This document shows positions 56,373 through 64,000 of a stretch of DNA of 64,000 nucleotides, in pieces. Source of the DNA: Ochrobactrum sp. BTU1 (GTDB lineage: Bacteria; Pseudomonadota; Alphaproteobacteria; Rhizobiales; Rhizobiaceae); assembly GCA_018798825.1 (NCBI GenBank), contig CP076357.1:248001-312000 (forward strand), read 5' to 3'. Under the pieces are notes generated by a model that was not told where the DNA came from, did no database searches, and saw nothing but the letters and a program-made list of their open reading frames with translations. A program made the translations under genes and the position numbers. Within the stretch, counting starts at the first letter, position 1. Every line of letters begins with the position of its first letter.

Positions 56373-57416
56373 ATGACAACCTATTCAATTGCCCTGATCC
56401 CGGGGGATGGCATCGGGAAAAATGTGACCGGCGCAACCTGGGAGGTTTTGCAACAAGCCGCAAAGAGTAATGGCTTTGCGCTGGAAGGGACGAACTTCCC
56501 GTGGTCCTGCGAGTACTATCATGAAACCGGGGCAATGATGCCCGCAGACGGGATCGAAACGTTGCGTCAGTTTGATGCAATTTATCTTGGTGCTGTTGGC
56601 TGGCCTGCAGAAGTACCGGATTCGGTGTCGCTGCACGGACTTTTGCTACCGATCCGCAAGGCGTTTGTGCAATATGCCAATATTCGCCCACATCGTTTGC
56701 TCCCTGGGGTCACGGGCCCACTGCGCTCCGAAGGGTTTGACATCCTTTGCATCCGTGAAAATACGGAAGGCGAGTATTCTGGTGCTGGCGGAAGGGTTCA
56801 CTCAGGTACAAAAGATGAAGTGGCCGTTGAAACTGCGATTTTCACCCGTACGGGTGTCGAGCGCATTATCCGTTTTGGTTTTGAGCAGGCGCGTTCGCGC
56901 CGCAAGAAACTGGCATCGGTAACCAAGTCCAACGCTCAGAAATATTCTATGGTTTTCTGGGACGAGGTGACCAAACAAGTCGCCCAGGATTATCCTGACG
57001 TAGAAGTTTCGCATTATCATATCGACGCTATGGCCGCGCGCATGGTTATGGCACCCGATAGCCTTGATGTGATTGTGGCATCAAACCTCTTTGGTGACAT
57101 TCTAACCGATCTTGGAGCTGCTATTCAGGGTGGGCTTGGATATGCGGCATCAGCCAACATTAATCCAGATCGCACAGCACCTTCGATGTTTGAGCCGGTT
57201 CATGGCTCTGCACCTGACATCGCTCATCTTGGAATAGCCAATCCGATCGCTGCGATCTGGTCTGGTGCGATGATGCTTGATCACCTTGGTGAGCATCAAG
57301 CTGCAAAAGATGTGATAACGGCAATTGAAGCTGCAACGGCTCAGGGTATTGGAACTGTTGCTGGTAAAGACAAGACGGACGCGATTACGCAAGCCGTGCT
57401 TACGGCCCTGACATAA
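56373..57416 (+). CDS. ttuC: Tartrate/isopropylmalate-type dehydrogenase
   Basis: A 347-residue beta-decarboxylating dehydrogenase of the isocitrate/isopropylmalate family. It has DGIGKNVT, GAVGWPAEVPDSVSLHG (TtuC/D-malate dehydrogenase style), LLPIRKAFVQYANIRP, RENTEGEYSG, the Lys/Asp site region SNLFGDILTDLGAAIQGGLG and FEPVHGSAPDI. It oxidises a 2-hydroxy diacid such as tartrate or D-malate; the exact substrate is uncertain. Confidence 0.9.
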   Translation: MTTYSIALIPGDGIGKNVTGATWEVLQQAAKSNGFALEGTNFPWSCEYYHETGAMMPADGIETLRQFDAIYLGAVGWPAEVPDSVSLHGLLLPIRKAFVQYANIRPHRLLPGVTGPLRSEGFDILCIRENTEGEYSGAGGRVHSGTKDEVAVETAIFTRTGVERIIRFGFEQARSRRKKLASVTKSNAQKYSMVFWDEVTKQVAQDYPDVEVSHYHIDAMAARMVMAPDSLDVIVASNLFGDILTDLGAAIQGGLGYAASANINPDRTAPSMFEPVHGSAPDIAHLGIANPIAAIWSGAMMLDHLGEHQAAKDVITAIEAATAQGIGTVAGKDKTDAITQAVLTALT

Positions 57417-57426
57417 AGAGGTATTC

Positions 57427-58881
57427 ATGTACAGGTTGAACGATCAGGCGCTTTTTCGCCAACAGGGTCTAATTGGTGGTGTCTGGCAGGATGCAACGTC
57501 TGGTGCAACAGTCGATGTTACCAACCCAGCAAGCCTTGGCAGTTTGGGGACAATCCCTGACATGGGCGGAAAAGAGACTCGCGCGGCAATCGATGCCGCG
57601 GCAAACGCTTTCAACTTATGGGTAAAGAAGCCCAACGCCGAACGCGCCGCGCTGTTGGAACGCTGGTTTGCACTGATGGTAGAGCACGAGCAAGATCTTG
57701 CCCTTCTACTGACATTGGAACAGGGCAAACCCCTCAATGAGGCATTAGGCGAGATCCGTTATGGCGCTTCATTCGTCAAATGGTTTGCTGAAGAAGCACG
57801 CCGCATCGACGGGGGCAGCATTCCTTCGCCAACGCCAGACCGTCGTATTCTGGTTCTCAAGGAGGCGGTCGGTGTATGCGCGATTATTACGCCGTGGAAT
57901 TTCCCCAACGCGATGATCACTCGCAAGGTTGCTCCGGCCTTGGCTGCAGGATGCACGGTTGTCATTAAACCTTCAGAGTTTACGCCGTTTTCGGCACTGG
58001 CGCTCGGCGTTCTGGCCGAGAGAGCAGGCATACCGGCTGGCGTGATAAATATTGTCACTGGCATGCCCACGGAAATCGGTAATGAACTGATGGCGAATGA
58101 AACTGTTCGCAAGATTTCCTTTACCGGATCAACGCGTGTTGGTTCGCTACTTATGAAAGGTGCCGCTGACAGCATCAAGCGCTTGAGCCTTGAGCTCGGG
58201 GGCAATGCGCCGTTCATTGTGTTTGACGATGCTGACGTCGACCAGGCAGTGGAAGGTGCTATAGCGTCAAAATTCCGTAACGGCGGCCAGACCTGCGTCT
58301 GCTCGAACCGTATTCTGGTTCAGTCTGGAATTTACGAAGCATTTGCTCTTAAACTTTCAGCCCGTGTTGCGAAGATGAAAGTGGGTGTTGGAACTGATGA
58401 AGGGGTGGCAATTGGTCCTATGATCAATCATGCGGCGATTGAAAAGATTGAACGCCATGTGAGCGATGCGCTTGGGCGCGGTGCAAAGATCCTTGCACAA
58501 AGCGAAAGCATGCCCGAAGGCCGCCAATATGCCCGTCCCATTGTTTTAGGTGACGCTACAACTGACATGTTGCTTGCAACGGAAGAAACGTTCGGACCTG
58601 TTGCGCCGCTGTTCCGATTTGAGACCGAAGAGGAAGCGATCGACATAGCCAATGCAACGCCATATGGTCTCGCTGCATATTTCTTTACGGAGAATCTGAA
58701 GCGGTCATGGCGTGTTGCGGAGGCACTGGAATTCGGCATGATCGGCCTTAATACCGGCCTCATCTCGACGGAGGTTGCACCGTTTGGCGGTGTCAAGCAG
58801 TCGGGGCTTGGCCGCGAAGGCTCCAAAATGGGCATAGATGAATATCTGGAAGTGAAAGCTCTGCATGTCGGTGGACTTTGA
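57427..58881 (+). CDS. gabD: Succinate-semialdehyde dehydrogenase family
   Basis: A 484-residue aldehyde dehydrogenase. Key sites are TPWNFPNAMITRKVAPALAA, LELGGNAPFIVF (Glu), NGGQTCVCSNRI (Cys) and EETFGPVAPLF, with the N-terminal FRQQGLIGGVWQDA typical of GabD. It converts succinate semialdehyde (the end product of putrescine/GABA breakdown) to succinate. Last gene of the rightward operon, 10 bases after ttuC and followed by a strong terminator. Confidence 0.92.
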   Translation: MYRLNDQALFRQQGLIGGVWQDATSGATVDVTNPASLGSLGTIPDMGGKETRAAIDAAANAFNLWVKKPNAERAALLERWFALMVEHEQDLALLLTLEQGKPLNEALGEIRYGASFVKWFAEEARRIDGGSIPSPTPDRRILVLKEAVGVCAIITPWNFPNAMITRKVAPALAAGCTVVIKPSEFTPFSALALGVLAERAGIPAGVINIVTGMPTEIGNELMANETVRKISFTGSTRVGSLLMKGAADSIKRLSLELGGNAPFIVFDDADVDQAVEGAIASKFRNGGQTCVCSNRILVQSGIYEAFALKLSARVAKMKVGVGTDEGVAIGPMINHAAIEKIERHVSDALGRGAKILAQSESMPEGRQYARPIVLGDATTDMLLATEETFGPVAPLFRFETEEEAIDIANATPYGLAAYFFTENLKRSWRVAEALEFGMIGLNTGLISTEVAPFGGVKQSGLGREGSKMGIDEYLEVKALHVGGL

Positions 58882-58889
58882 GCAAAATC

Positions 58890-58916
58890 AAAAGGGCGGT
58901 CAGGCCGCCCTTTTTT
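58890..58916 (+). terminator. Intrinsic terminator of rightward operon
   Basis: Ten-base stem AAAAGGGCGG / CCGCCCTTTT with a five-base loop and a T6 tract, nine bases after the gabD stop. The A-rich left arm makes it bidirectional, so it can also serve the converging FAD oxidase gene. Confidence 0.93.
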
Positions 58917-58926
58917 GTATCTCAAT

Positions 58927-60204
58927 TTACTGGAACTTATCGAGCATTTTGTAATAAAATCCGACAAGCGGCAAAAACCATGGTTTACCGGAGTAGCCCG
59001 GAATAGTTGGCCATTCCAAGCCGGAAAATGGGTTTTTGTCCCCGCGTCCCAGAATTGCATCGGCTAGATAGATTCCCATCTGCGTTGACATTTGTGCGCC
59101 GTGTCCCGAATAGCCCATTGCGTACCAGATGCCGTCCGCGAACCCTGCGCGGGGATAGCGATCCTGTGTCATGTCGACCAGTCCACCCCAACAATAATCG
59201 ATCTCGACATTGGCCATATGTGGAAAAATCTTAACGAGACTTTCGCGTAAAATGGAACCGCTTTTGTTATCGGATCGCTGATCCGATGTGGTTGAAAAAC
59301 GCGCGCGGCCGCCAAAAATCATGCGGTTGTCGGGGGCAAGGCGGAAATAATTTCCAATATTCATCGACGTCACATAGGTGCGATTGCCAGGCATTGTGGC
59401 GGCGATCTCGTTGTGTGTCAGTGGTCGGGTGGCAATGATGAAACTGCCTACCGGGATGATACGCTTGCGGAAATAGGAGAAACTGTTTGTCGTATATGCA
59501 CCTGTTGCCAAAATGACAGTGTCGGCGGTAACTTTCCCGCGCGAGGTAACGATCTGATGGATGGTGCCGATTTTTGTTCGTTCGTGAACTGTTGTATTCT
59601 CAAATATGCTGGCACCGTGCCGCGCTGCAGCCGCAGCCAAACCAGTCACGTAGCGACCCATATGCATCATGGCGCTTTTCGTGGAAAGCATCGCACCATG
59701 AAAATGATCTGATCCGACTTCCCCTGAAAGTTGATCACGGCGCAGTAAGGCCGTGTCGGGATCAACTTCGGCATGGATTGCTTCAAAGTTGCGCTTCAAC
59801 CCTTCGAAATGTGAAGGTTTTGAAGCTAACTTTAGCTTGCCCGCGCGCCTGAAAGAACAGTCAATATTTTCTTCAGTGACTATACGTTCGATTGTATCAA
59901 CAGAACTGTCGAAGGCTTTATAGAGCGCTTTAGCCCTTTCCGGACCAAGGTGCTGTTTTGCTGCGACGAAACTGTGGGCAAGACCGTTGTTGAGATGCCC
60001 CCCGTTGCGGCCTGATGCGCCTGATCCAACAAGCCCCGTTTCAAAAACCGCAACATTGCTGCCCGCTTTGGCAAGATGCAATGCTGCGGAGAGCCCCGTA
60101 AAACCACCGCCGATGATGACGACATCATAATGCCCTTCGGGCGGGTTCTTTATCGAAGCGGTGAAGGGGGGCGTTGTATCGTGCCAATAAGGCTTGAATT
60201 GCAT
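58927..60204 (-). CDS. FAD-dependent amine oxidase (PuuB-like)
   Basis: A 425-residue flavoenzyme with YDVVIIGGGFTGLSAALHLAK (about 27-47), GLVGSGASGRNGGHLNNGL and a C-terminal GYSGHGAQMSTQMGIYLADA, the gamma-glutamylputrescine oxidase pattern. The start at MQFKPYW has AGGACC upstream. It resembles the oxidase at 46754 and, like it, follows a HAD gene; a 13-base hairpin lies between the two. Presumed to make an aldehyde for the dehydrogenases next door. Confidence 0.9.
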   Translation of the reverse strand: MQFKPYWHDTTPPFTASIKNPPEGHYDVVIIGGGFTGLSAALHLAKAGSNVAVFETGLVGSGASGRNGGHLNNGLAHSFVAAKQHLGPERAKALYKAFDSSVDTIERIVTEENIDCSFRRAGKLKLASKPSHFEGLKRNFEAIHAEVDPDTALLRRDQLSGEVGSDHFHGAMLSTKSAMMHMGRYVTGLAAAAARHGASIFENTTVHERTKIGTIHQIVTSRGKVTADTVILATGAYTTNSFSYFRKRIIPVGSFIIATRPLTHNEIAATMPGNRTYVTSMNIGNYFRLAPDNRMIFGGRARFSTTSDQRSDNKSGSILRESLVKIFPHMANVEIDYCWGGLVDMTQDRYPRAGFADGIWYAMGYSGHGAQMSTQMGIYLADAILGRGDKNPFSGLEWPTIPGYSGKPWFLPLVGFYYKMLDKFQ

Positions 60205-60223
60205 CTTGATTGGTCCTGAAAAG

Positions 60224-60262
60224 GTGCATCCCGAAAGTCGTCGAACGTTTTTCGGGATGCAC
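60224..60262 (-). terminator. Intercistronic hairpin between HAD and FAD oxidase genes
   Basis: Perfect 13-base stem GTGCATCCCGAAA (60224-60236) with TTTCGGGATGCAC (60250-60262) over a 13-base loop. No true T-tract follows on the minus strand (CTTTTC). It may reduce read-through or protect mRNA ends, so the two genes could be expressed unequally. Confidence 0.65.
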
Positions 60263-60275
60263 GTCAAACGACGAA

Positions 60276-60944
60276 CTACAGTCCAACGACACCGGCCAGA
60301 CCGGAAATATCTTTGATTTCGGTATAGCCGTAATAGGGATTTGCAGGCTCGTGACCTCGATTAACCCATACTTTGTTCTTGATCCCGAGATCATGCGCCG
60401 ACATCAGATCGTAGCGGAACGACGATGAGACGTGCAGAATGTCTTCCGGATTGGCGTTGAGCTGATCGAGCATATATTCGAATGCCTTGAAACGAGGCTT
60501 ATAGGCCTGCGCCTGCTGAGCTGTGTAAACGGCATGGAATGGTGCGCCCAGCTTATCAACATTGTGGTGAATTTGCTCGTTCATAGCGTTCGAGAGAATA
60601 ACAAGCGGAATTTCTTTGGCCACCTTAGCGAGACCCGCCGGCACATCCGCATGGGGACCCCAACTTGGCACGCGTTCATATACTGTGCGCGCGTCTTCGG
60701 GCTTGAAGGCTACATTGTTCTTCTTGCAGGTGCGTTCGATCGCGTTGTGAACGACTTCATTATATGGCTTCCAGTCTCCGAGAATTTCATCCAGACGATA
60801 GGCTGCAAAATTGCTGATAAACTGTTGCATCTGCTCATCATTAAGCTGTTCGCTATAAAGATCGCGTGCAGCTTCTGCCATCTGAAAGTTGGTCAGTGTT
60901 CCGTAGCAATCGAAGGTGATGTATTTTGGTCTGAACTGGGCCAT
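60276..60944 (-). CDS. HAD hydrolase, haloacid-dehalogenase type II
   Basis: A 222-residue HAD enzyme. Motif I is ITFDCYGTLTN (nucleophile Asp 11), motif II VILSNAMNE, motif III AYKPRFKAFEYML (Lys) and motif IV HVSSSFRYDLMSAHDLG (Asp). The start at MAQFRPKY has AAGGAAC upstream; the longer frame is not supported. It is a second copy of the HAD + FAD oxidase arrangement at 46754-48807. Confidence 0.88.
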   Translation of the reverse strand: MAQFRPKYITFDCYGTLTNFQMAEAARDLYSEQLNDEQMQQFISNFAAYRLDEILGDWKPYNEVVHNAIERTCKKNNVAFKPEDARTVYERVPSWGPHADVPAGLAKVAKEIPLVILSNAMNEQIHHNVDKLGAPFHAVYTAQQAQAYKPRFKAFEYMLDQLNANPEDILHVSSSFRYDLMSAHDLGIKNKVWVNRGHEPANPYYGYTEIKDISGLAGVVGL

Positions 60945-61285
60945 GAATTGTTCCTTCTGAGGCTTGCAGGCACTGCTGTGCCATTGCCTTACATCATAAT
61001 GAGCGCAGAATAGACTAATCACTGCATTCATATACGTGCGAAGCAGATTGTTTCGTATCTGGCCAGAGCTTTGGCAGAGAGTTGCGCGAACCGTGATGTT
61101 TGGCGCGCTTTCACGACCCGTTATATGATTATTTGTGGTCGGTCAGGAGTGTCCCGCGGCATAAGATGCGGCTAAAGCGCGGCAGGAAAGTGTAAACGCG
61201 TCGCATTTGTATGTTGGTCGGGAGGAACTGCTGTGCGCGTCAATCTAATTTGAAGACAAGAAGAACCTTGCCGGATAGAGACAGG
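60945..61285. promoter_or_regulatory. Divergent intergenic region
   Basis: 341 bp between the leftward HAD gene and the rightward GNAT gene; it must hold both promoters. No specific sites are asserted. Confidence 0.5.
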
Positions 61286-62128
61286 ATGACCACTTCGCAA
61301 ATCACATTTGAAACGATGACGCCGGATCATCTTGATGGCGCCGTTGTATTGTCGAAACAGGCAGGTTGGCCGCATCGGCGAGATGATTGGGCATTGGTGC
61401 TCGCGTTAAGTAAAGGCGTCGTTGCTCTTGAGGACGGGGCTGTTGTTGGTACCGCTATGGCGACGCCATTGGGTGATGATATTGCAACCATCAACATGGT
61501 AATTGTTGACGAAACTATGCGCGGGCGTGGCGTTGGTCGCAAGTTAATGCAGGCGGCACTTGATGCTGCTACCGGACGCACCTGCCTGCTTGTTGCTACG
61601 CAGGATGGTCTGCCCCTCTATGAAAAGCTTGGTTTTGTCGCAAATGGTGAAATAATACAGCATCAGGGCGTGGTTGCAGAGGTTGAAGCTCCACAAAATG
61701 TGGATTGGGCGAGTGCTTGCGATTTGCCCCAGTTGGTTTCGCTGGATCATCATGCCACTGGCCATGATAGGGGCGCGCTTATGCAGCTTCTTAATGAGGC
61801 TGCGTCTTTTGCTGTTATTCGGAATGGCGAACAGATTATGGCATTTGCGGGTATTCGTGAGTTTGGTCGGGGACAAGTCATTGGTCCGGTCGTCGCAAAA
61901 ACCGATAATGATGCACGCTCATTGATTGATTTTCTGCTCGCGCAGAATTCCGGCAAGTTTATTCGTGTTGATGCAAACCTCACAACGAATTTGGGCAACT
62001 GGCTCACAGAACGTGGGCTCGTCCATGTTGGGGGCGGGATCACGATGCGCCGCGCCCTGCATCTTAAAGTAGAACGACGCGATAGCGAGTATCGCACATA
62101 TGCGCTTGTAAATCAGGCTTTAGGTTGA
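61286..62128 (+). CDS. GNAT acetyltransferase with C-terminal second domain
   Basis: A 280-residue paralogue of the protein at 51139. The GNAT core has MVIVDETMRGRGVGRKLMQAA (Q/R-x-x-G-x-G/A acetyl-CoA loop) and LPLYEKLGF. The second domain has HHATGHDRGALMQLL and IREFGRGQVIGPVVA, the latter nearly identical to the paralogue. It lies 13 bases before the aminotransferase gene, so the two are an operon. Possible N-acetylation of an amine intermediate. Confidence 0.87.
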   Translation: MTTSQITFETMTPDHLDGAVVLSKQAGWPHRRDDWALVLALSKGVVALEDGAVVGTAMATPLGDDIATINMVIVDETMRGRGVGRKLMQAALDAATGRTCLLVATQDGLPLYEKLGFVANGEIIQHQGVVAEVEAPQNVDWASACDLPQLVSLDHHATGHDRGALMQLLNEAASFAVIRNGEQIMAFAGIREFGRGQVIGPVVAKTDNDARSLIDFLLAQNSGKFIRVDANLTTNLGNWLTERGLVHVGGGITMRRALHLKVERRDSEYRTYALVNQALG

Positions 62129-62141
62129 TCTGGAGAATAAA

Positions 62142-63518
62142 ATGCTGAGCAATTCGCTGATCGAACTTGATCGCGCCCATCTGGTGCATCCGGTTTCATC
62201 GTTCCGCAGTCACGAAGCGGCGGGTGTTCGTGTGTTAAAGTCGGGCAAAGGCGCGACTGTCACTGACGCAAGCGGCCATAAACTGCTTGACGGGTTTGCA
62301 GGTCTTTGGTGTGTAAACGTAGGCTACGGCCAGAACAGTATCGTTGAGGCGGCTACCAAGCAGTTGCAGGAACTCCCATACGCGACTGGGTATTTCGGCT
62401 TGGGTTCAGAGCCCGCCATCCGCCTCGCCGCCGAACTCGCAGACCGCGCCCCAGGCGACCTTAATCACGTTTATTTCACGCTGGGCGGCTCCGATGCGAT
62501 TGACAGTACGATCCGGTTCATTCGCTATTATTATCATGCCAAAGGTACACCACAGAAGGATCAGTTCATTTCGGTCGAATATGGCTATCATGGCTCTTCG
62601 ACCGCAGGTTCCGGTTTGACAGCACTACCGGCATTTCATGCGGGCTTTGGTGTGCCTTATGACTGGCAGCATAAAATTCCATCACATTATGCTTATCGCA
62701 ATCCGGTGGGTTCGGATCCGCAATTAATCATCGATGCGTCGGTTGCAGCGCTTCGCGGGAAGATTGAAGAACTCGGGGCAGAACGTGTCGCTGCATTCTA
62801 CGTCGAACCTATTCAGGGTTCTGGCGGGGTGCTTGTTCCGCCGGCGGGTTGGCTCAAGGCAATGCATGCGCTCTGTAAGGAGTATGACGTACTGTTCATC
62901 GCCGATGAAGTGATCACCGGCTTCGGACGCACGGGCCCTCTGTTTGCTTGTGCTGAGGATGATGTTGTACCGGATTTCATCACGACTGCCAAAGGTCTGA
63001 CATCGGGCTATGTGCCGATGGGTGCTGTGTTCATGTCTGATCATGTCTACAACACGATTGCCGATGGCGCAGGCAAGTCGGCGGTTGGCCACGGCTATAC
63101 CTATTCTGCACATCCCGTTAGTGCGGCAGTTGGCCTAGAATGCCTACGGCTTTATGAAAATGGGCTGCTCGAAAATGGCCGCAAGGCTGGAAAGCGTCTT
63201 ATGGCGGGACTGCAGTCGCTGGCTGACCATCCATTGGTTGGTGATGTCCGTGGACGCGGTATGTTGGCGGCGATTGAGCTGGTCGTTGACAAGGAAAACA
63301 AGACGCCGCTTCCAGCCGCTGCTGATCCTGCGCGCCGTATTTTCGACCGCGCCTGGGATAATGGTCTGGTAATCCGTGCGTTTGCAAATGGTGTTCTTGG
63401 CTATGCGCCACCTCTTTGTTGCACTGATGAAGATATAGACGCGATCATCGAGCGCACGCGCAAGACCCTCGATCAAACGTTGGCTGATGAGGATGTCCGT
63501 ATCGCTATGAAAGGATGA
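62142..63518 (+). CDS. Class III PLP aminotransferase (omega-amino acid/putrescine type)
   Basis: A 458-residue fold-type I transaminase. The N-terminus LVHPVSSFRSHEAAGVRVLK and DGFAGLWCVNVGYG fit omega-amino acid:pyruvate aminotransferases. PLP contacts are GYHGSSTAGSGLT, EPIQGSGGVLVPP, the Asp in IADEVITGFGRTG, and the Schiff-base Lys in TTAKGLTSGYVPMGAVF. It moves the terminal amino group of a diamine, GABA or beta-alanine to pyruvate, giving a semialdehyde for gabD. Confidence 0.92.
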   Translation: MLSNSLIELDRAHLVHPVSSFRSHEAAGVRVLKSGKGATVTDASGHKLLDGFAGLWCVNVGYGQNSIVEAATKQLQELPYATGYFGLGSEPAIRLAAELADRAPGDLNHVYFTLGGSDAIDSTIRFIRYYYHAKGTPQKDQFISVEYGYHGSSTAGSGLTALPAFHAGFGVPYDWQHKIPSHYAYRNPVGSDPQLIIDASVAALRGKIEELGAERVAAFYVEPIQGSGGVLVPPAGWLKAMHALCKEYDVLFIADEVITGFGRTGPLFACAEDDVVPDFITTAKGLTSGYVPMGAVFMSDHVYNTIADGAGKSAVGHGYTYSAHPVSAAVGLECLRLYENGLLENGRKAGKRLMAGLQSLADHPLVGDVRGRGMLAAIELVVDKENKTPLPAAADPARRIFDRAWDNGLVIRAFANGVLGYAPPLCCTDEDIDAIIERTRKTLDQTLADEDVRIAMKG

Positions 63519-63850
63519 ATTTGACGAGCAGCAGCCCTGTTGCGCTTCGGAATTTCGTAAAGCTATGAGATTCGCAATATTATGCTGCTGCTCTTCATCA
63601 ATTCAGCGCAATTTACGTGCTTCTCCGTAACACACTATCAAAGCTGCCAAAGGTGAGGACTAAAGGCAAATCCATCGGATTAATTGGGATATCGAAAATA
63701 CCCTGCACCTATTGGGTTCATTCGCTCCCTCTACGTCTTGCTCGGCTCACATTGCAACGAGGTGTTGTTTACGACTGAATTTCTGAAACCACGGTGAAAT
63801 CGGTGACTATAAACCGACGCACCTGACGCAATTTTACAAGGGGAACTGCC
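63519..63850. other. Intergenic
   Basis: 332 bp ahead of the last gene, containing its promoter and a GGGG Shine-Dalgarno near 63839. Nothing else recognised. Confidence 0.4.
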
Positions 63851-64000
63851 ATGAGCGAGAAGATAACCAACTGGACTTCTTCCGACGATCGGATGATTGA
63901 AAATGCAATTCGCCGTGGGGCAACCCGACGCGAATTGTTGCAGATGATGCTTATGGGCGGCGTGGCTGCCGCAGCCGGCGCGACGGTTCTTGGCCGCGCG
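63851..64000 (+). CDS. Partial: exported protein, probably ABC solute-binding protein
   Basis: The first 50 codons only; the gene runs off the window. They have a Tat-like signal peptide: ATRRELLQMMLMGGVAAAAG with twin Arg followed by a hydrophobic Ala/Gly stretch. Rhizobial spermidine/putrescine-type binding proteins often begin this way, and an aminotransferase gene precedes it, but the mature domain is not visible, so function is a guess. AGGGGAA lies about ten bases upstream of the ATG. Confidence 0.6.
   Translation, partial: MSEKITNWTSSDDRMIENAIRRGATRRELLQMMLMGGVAAAAGATVLGRA

Overview
The window looks like a chromosomal stretch from an alphaproteobacterium of the Hyphomicrobiales, most likely the Brucellaceae (Brucella/Ochrobactrum/Pseudochrobactrum type). 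This is inferred from protein style: an Omp25/Omp31-type porin, SthA, DUF3597, DUF1508, and the rhizobial-type 'VVRTxAxRLRL' regulators. It was not established by any search. No rRNA, tRNA or CRISPR array was recognised.

Region 1 (1-18.4 kb) is accessory and surface/stress related. It holds a cold-shock protein, a glutaminase (start region frameshifted at a G7 run) with an MFS transporter, a DUF3011 secreted protein, an orphan histidine kinase and an OmpR-type regulator. It also holds an autotransporter pseudogene, a ToxR-like membrane regulator, a beta-barrel protein ending in a collagen-like tail with a DUF6065 gene behind it, and a run of small envelope/stress genes (L,D-transpeptidase, DUF3597, Gly-rich protein, DUF1508).

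Region 2 (18.4-33.9 kb) is decaying and gene-poor. It contains a broken IS5-family element beside a CorA/ZntB remnant, two EAL proteins (the second degenerate), two autotransporter scraps, LtrA, a frameshifted SDR, two more proteins with the same regulator domain as the one at 12 kb, and a wrecked FAD oxidoreductase. Several strong tandem hairpins and a possible three-way-junction RNA lie in the gaps.

Region 3 (33.9-42 kb) carries sthA and then a compact plus-strand block. A molybdopterin-domain protein overlaps a histidine kinase, which overlaps a LuxR-type response regulator. These are followed by a small Asn-rich secreted protein, a CsgG/HfaB-family lipoprotein, a second secreted repeat protein and an Omp25/31-like porin. 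This resembles the Caulobacter holdfast-anchor order hfaA-hfaB-hfaD under its own two-component system, and is the best candidate for an undescribed system here.

Region 4 (42-64 kb) is an amine/amino-acid type catabolic island. A leftward operon encodes a PotABCD-like ABC importer, an FAD amine oxidase, a HAD protein and a GMC oxidoreductase, with a divergent LysR regulator. A rightward operon encodes an M20 deacylase, a 2-hydroxyacid dehydrogenase, a cupin, two aldehyde dehydrogenases and a tartrate/isopropylmalate-type dehydrogenase. A second HAD + FAD oxidase pair, two paralogous GNATs, a class III aminotransferase and the start of a further solute-binding protein complete it. The likely logic is import of an amine, oxidation to an aldehyde, oxidation to an acid and entry to central metabolism; the substrate cannot be read from sequence.
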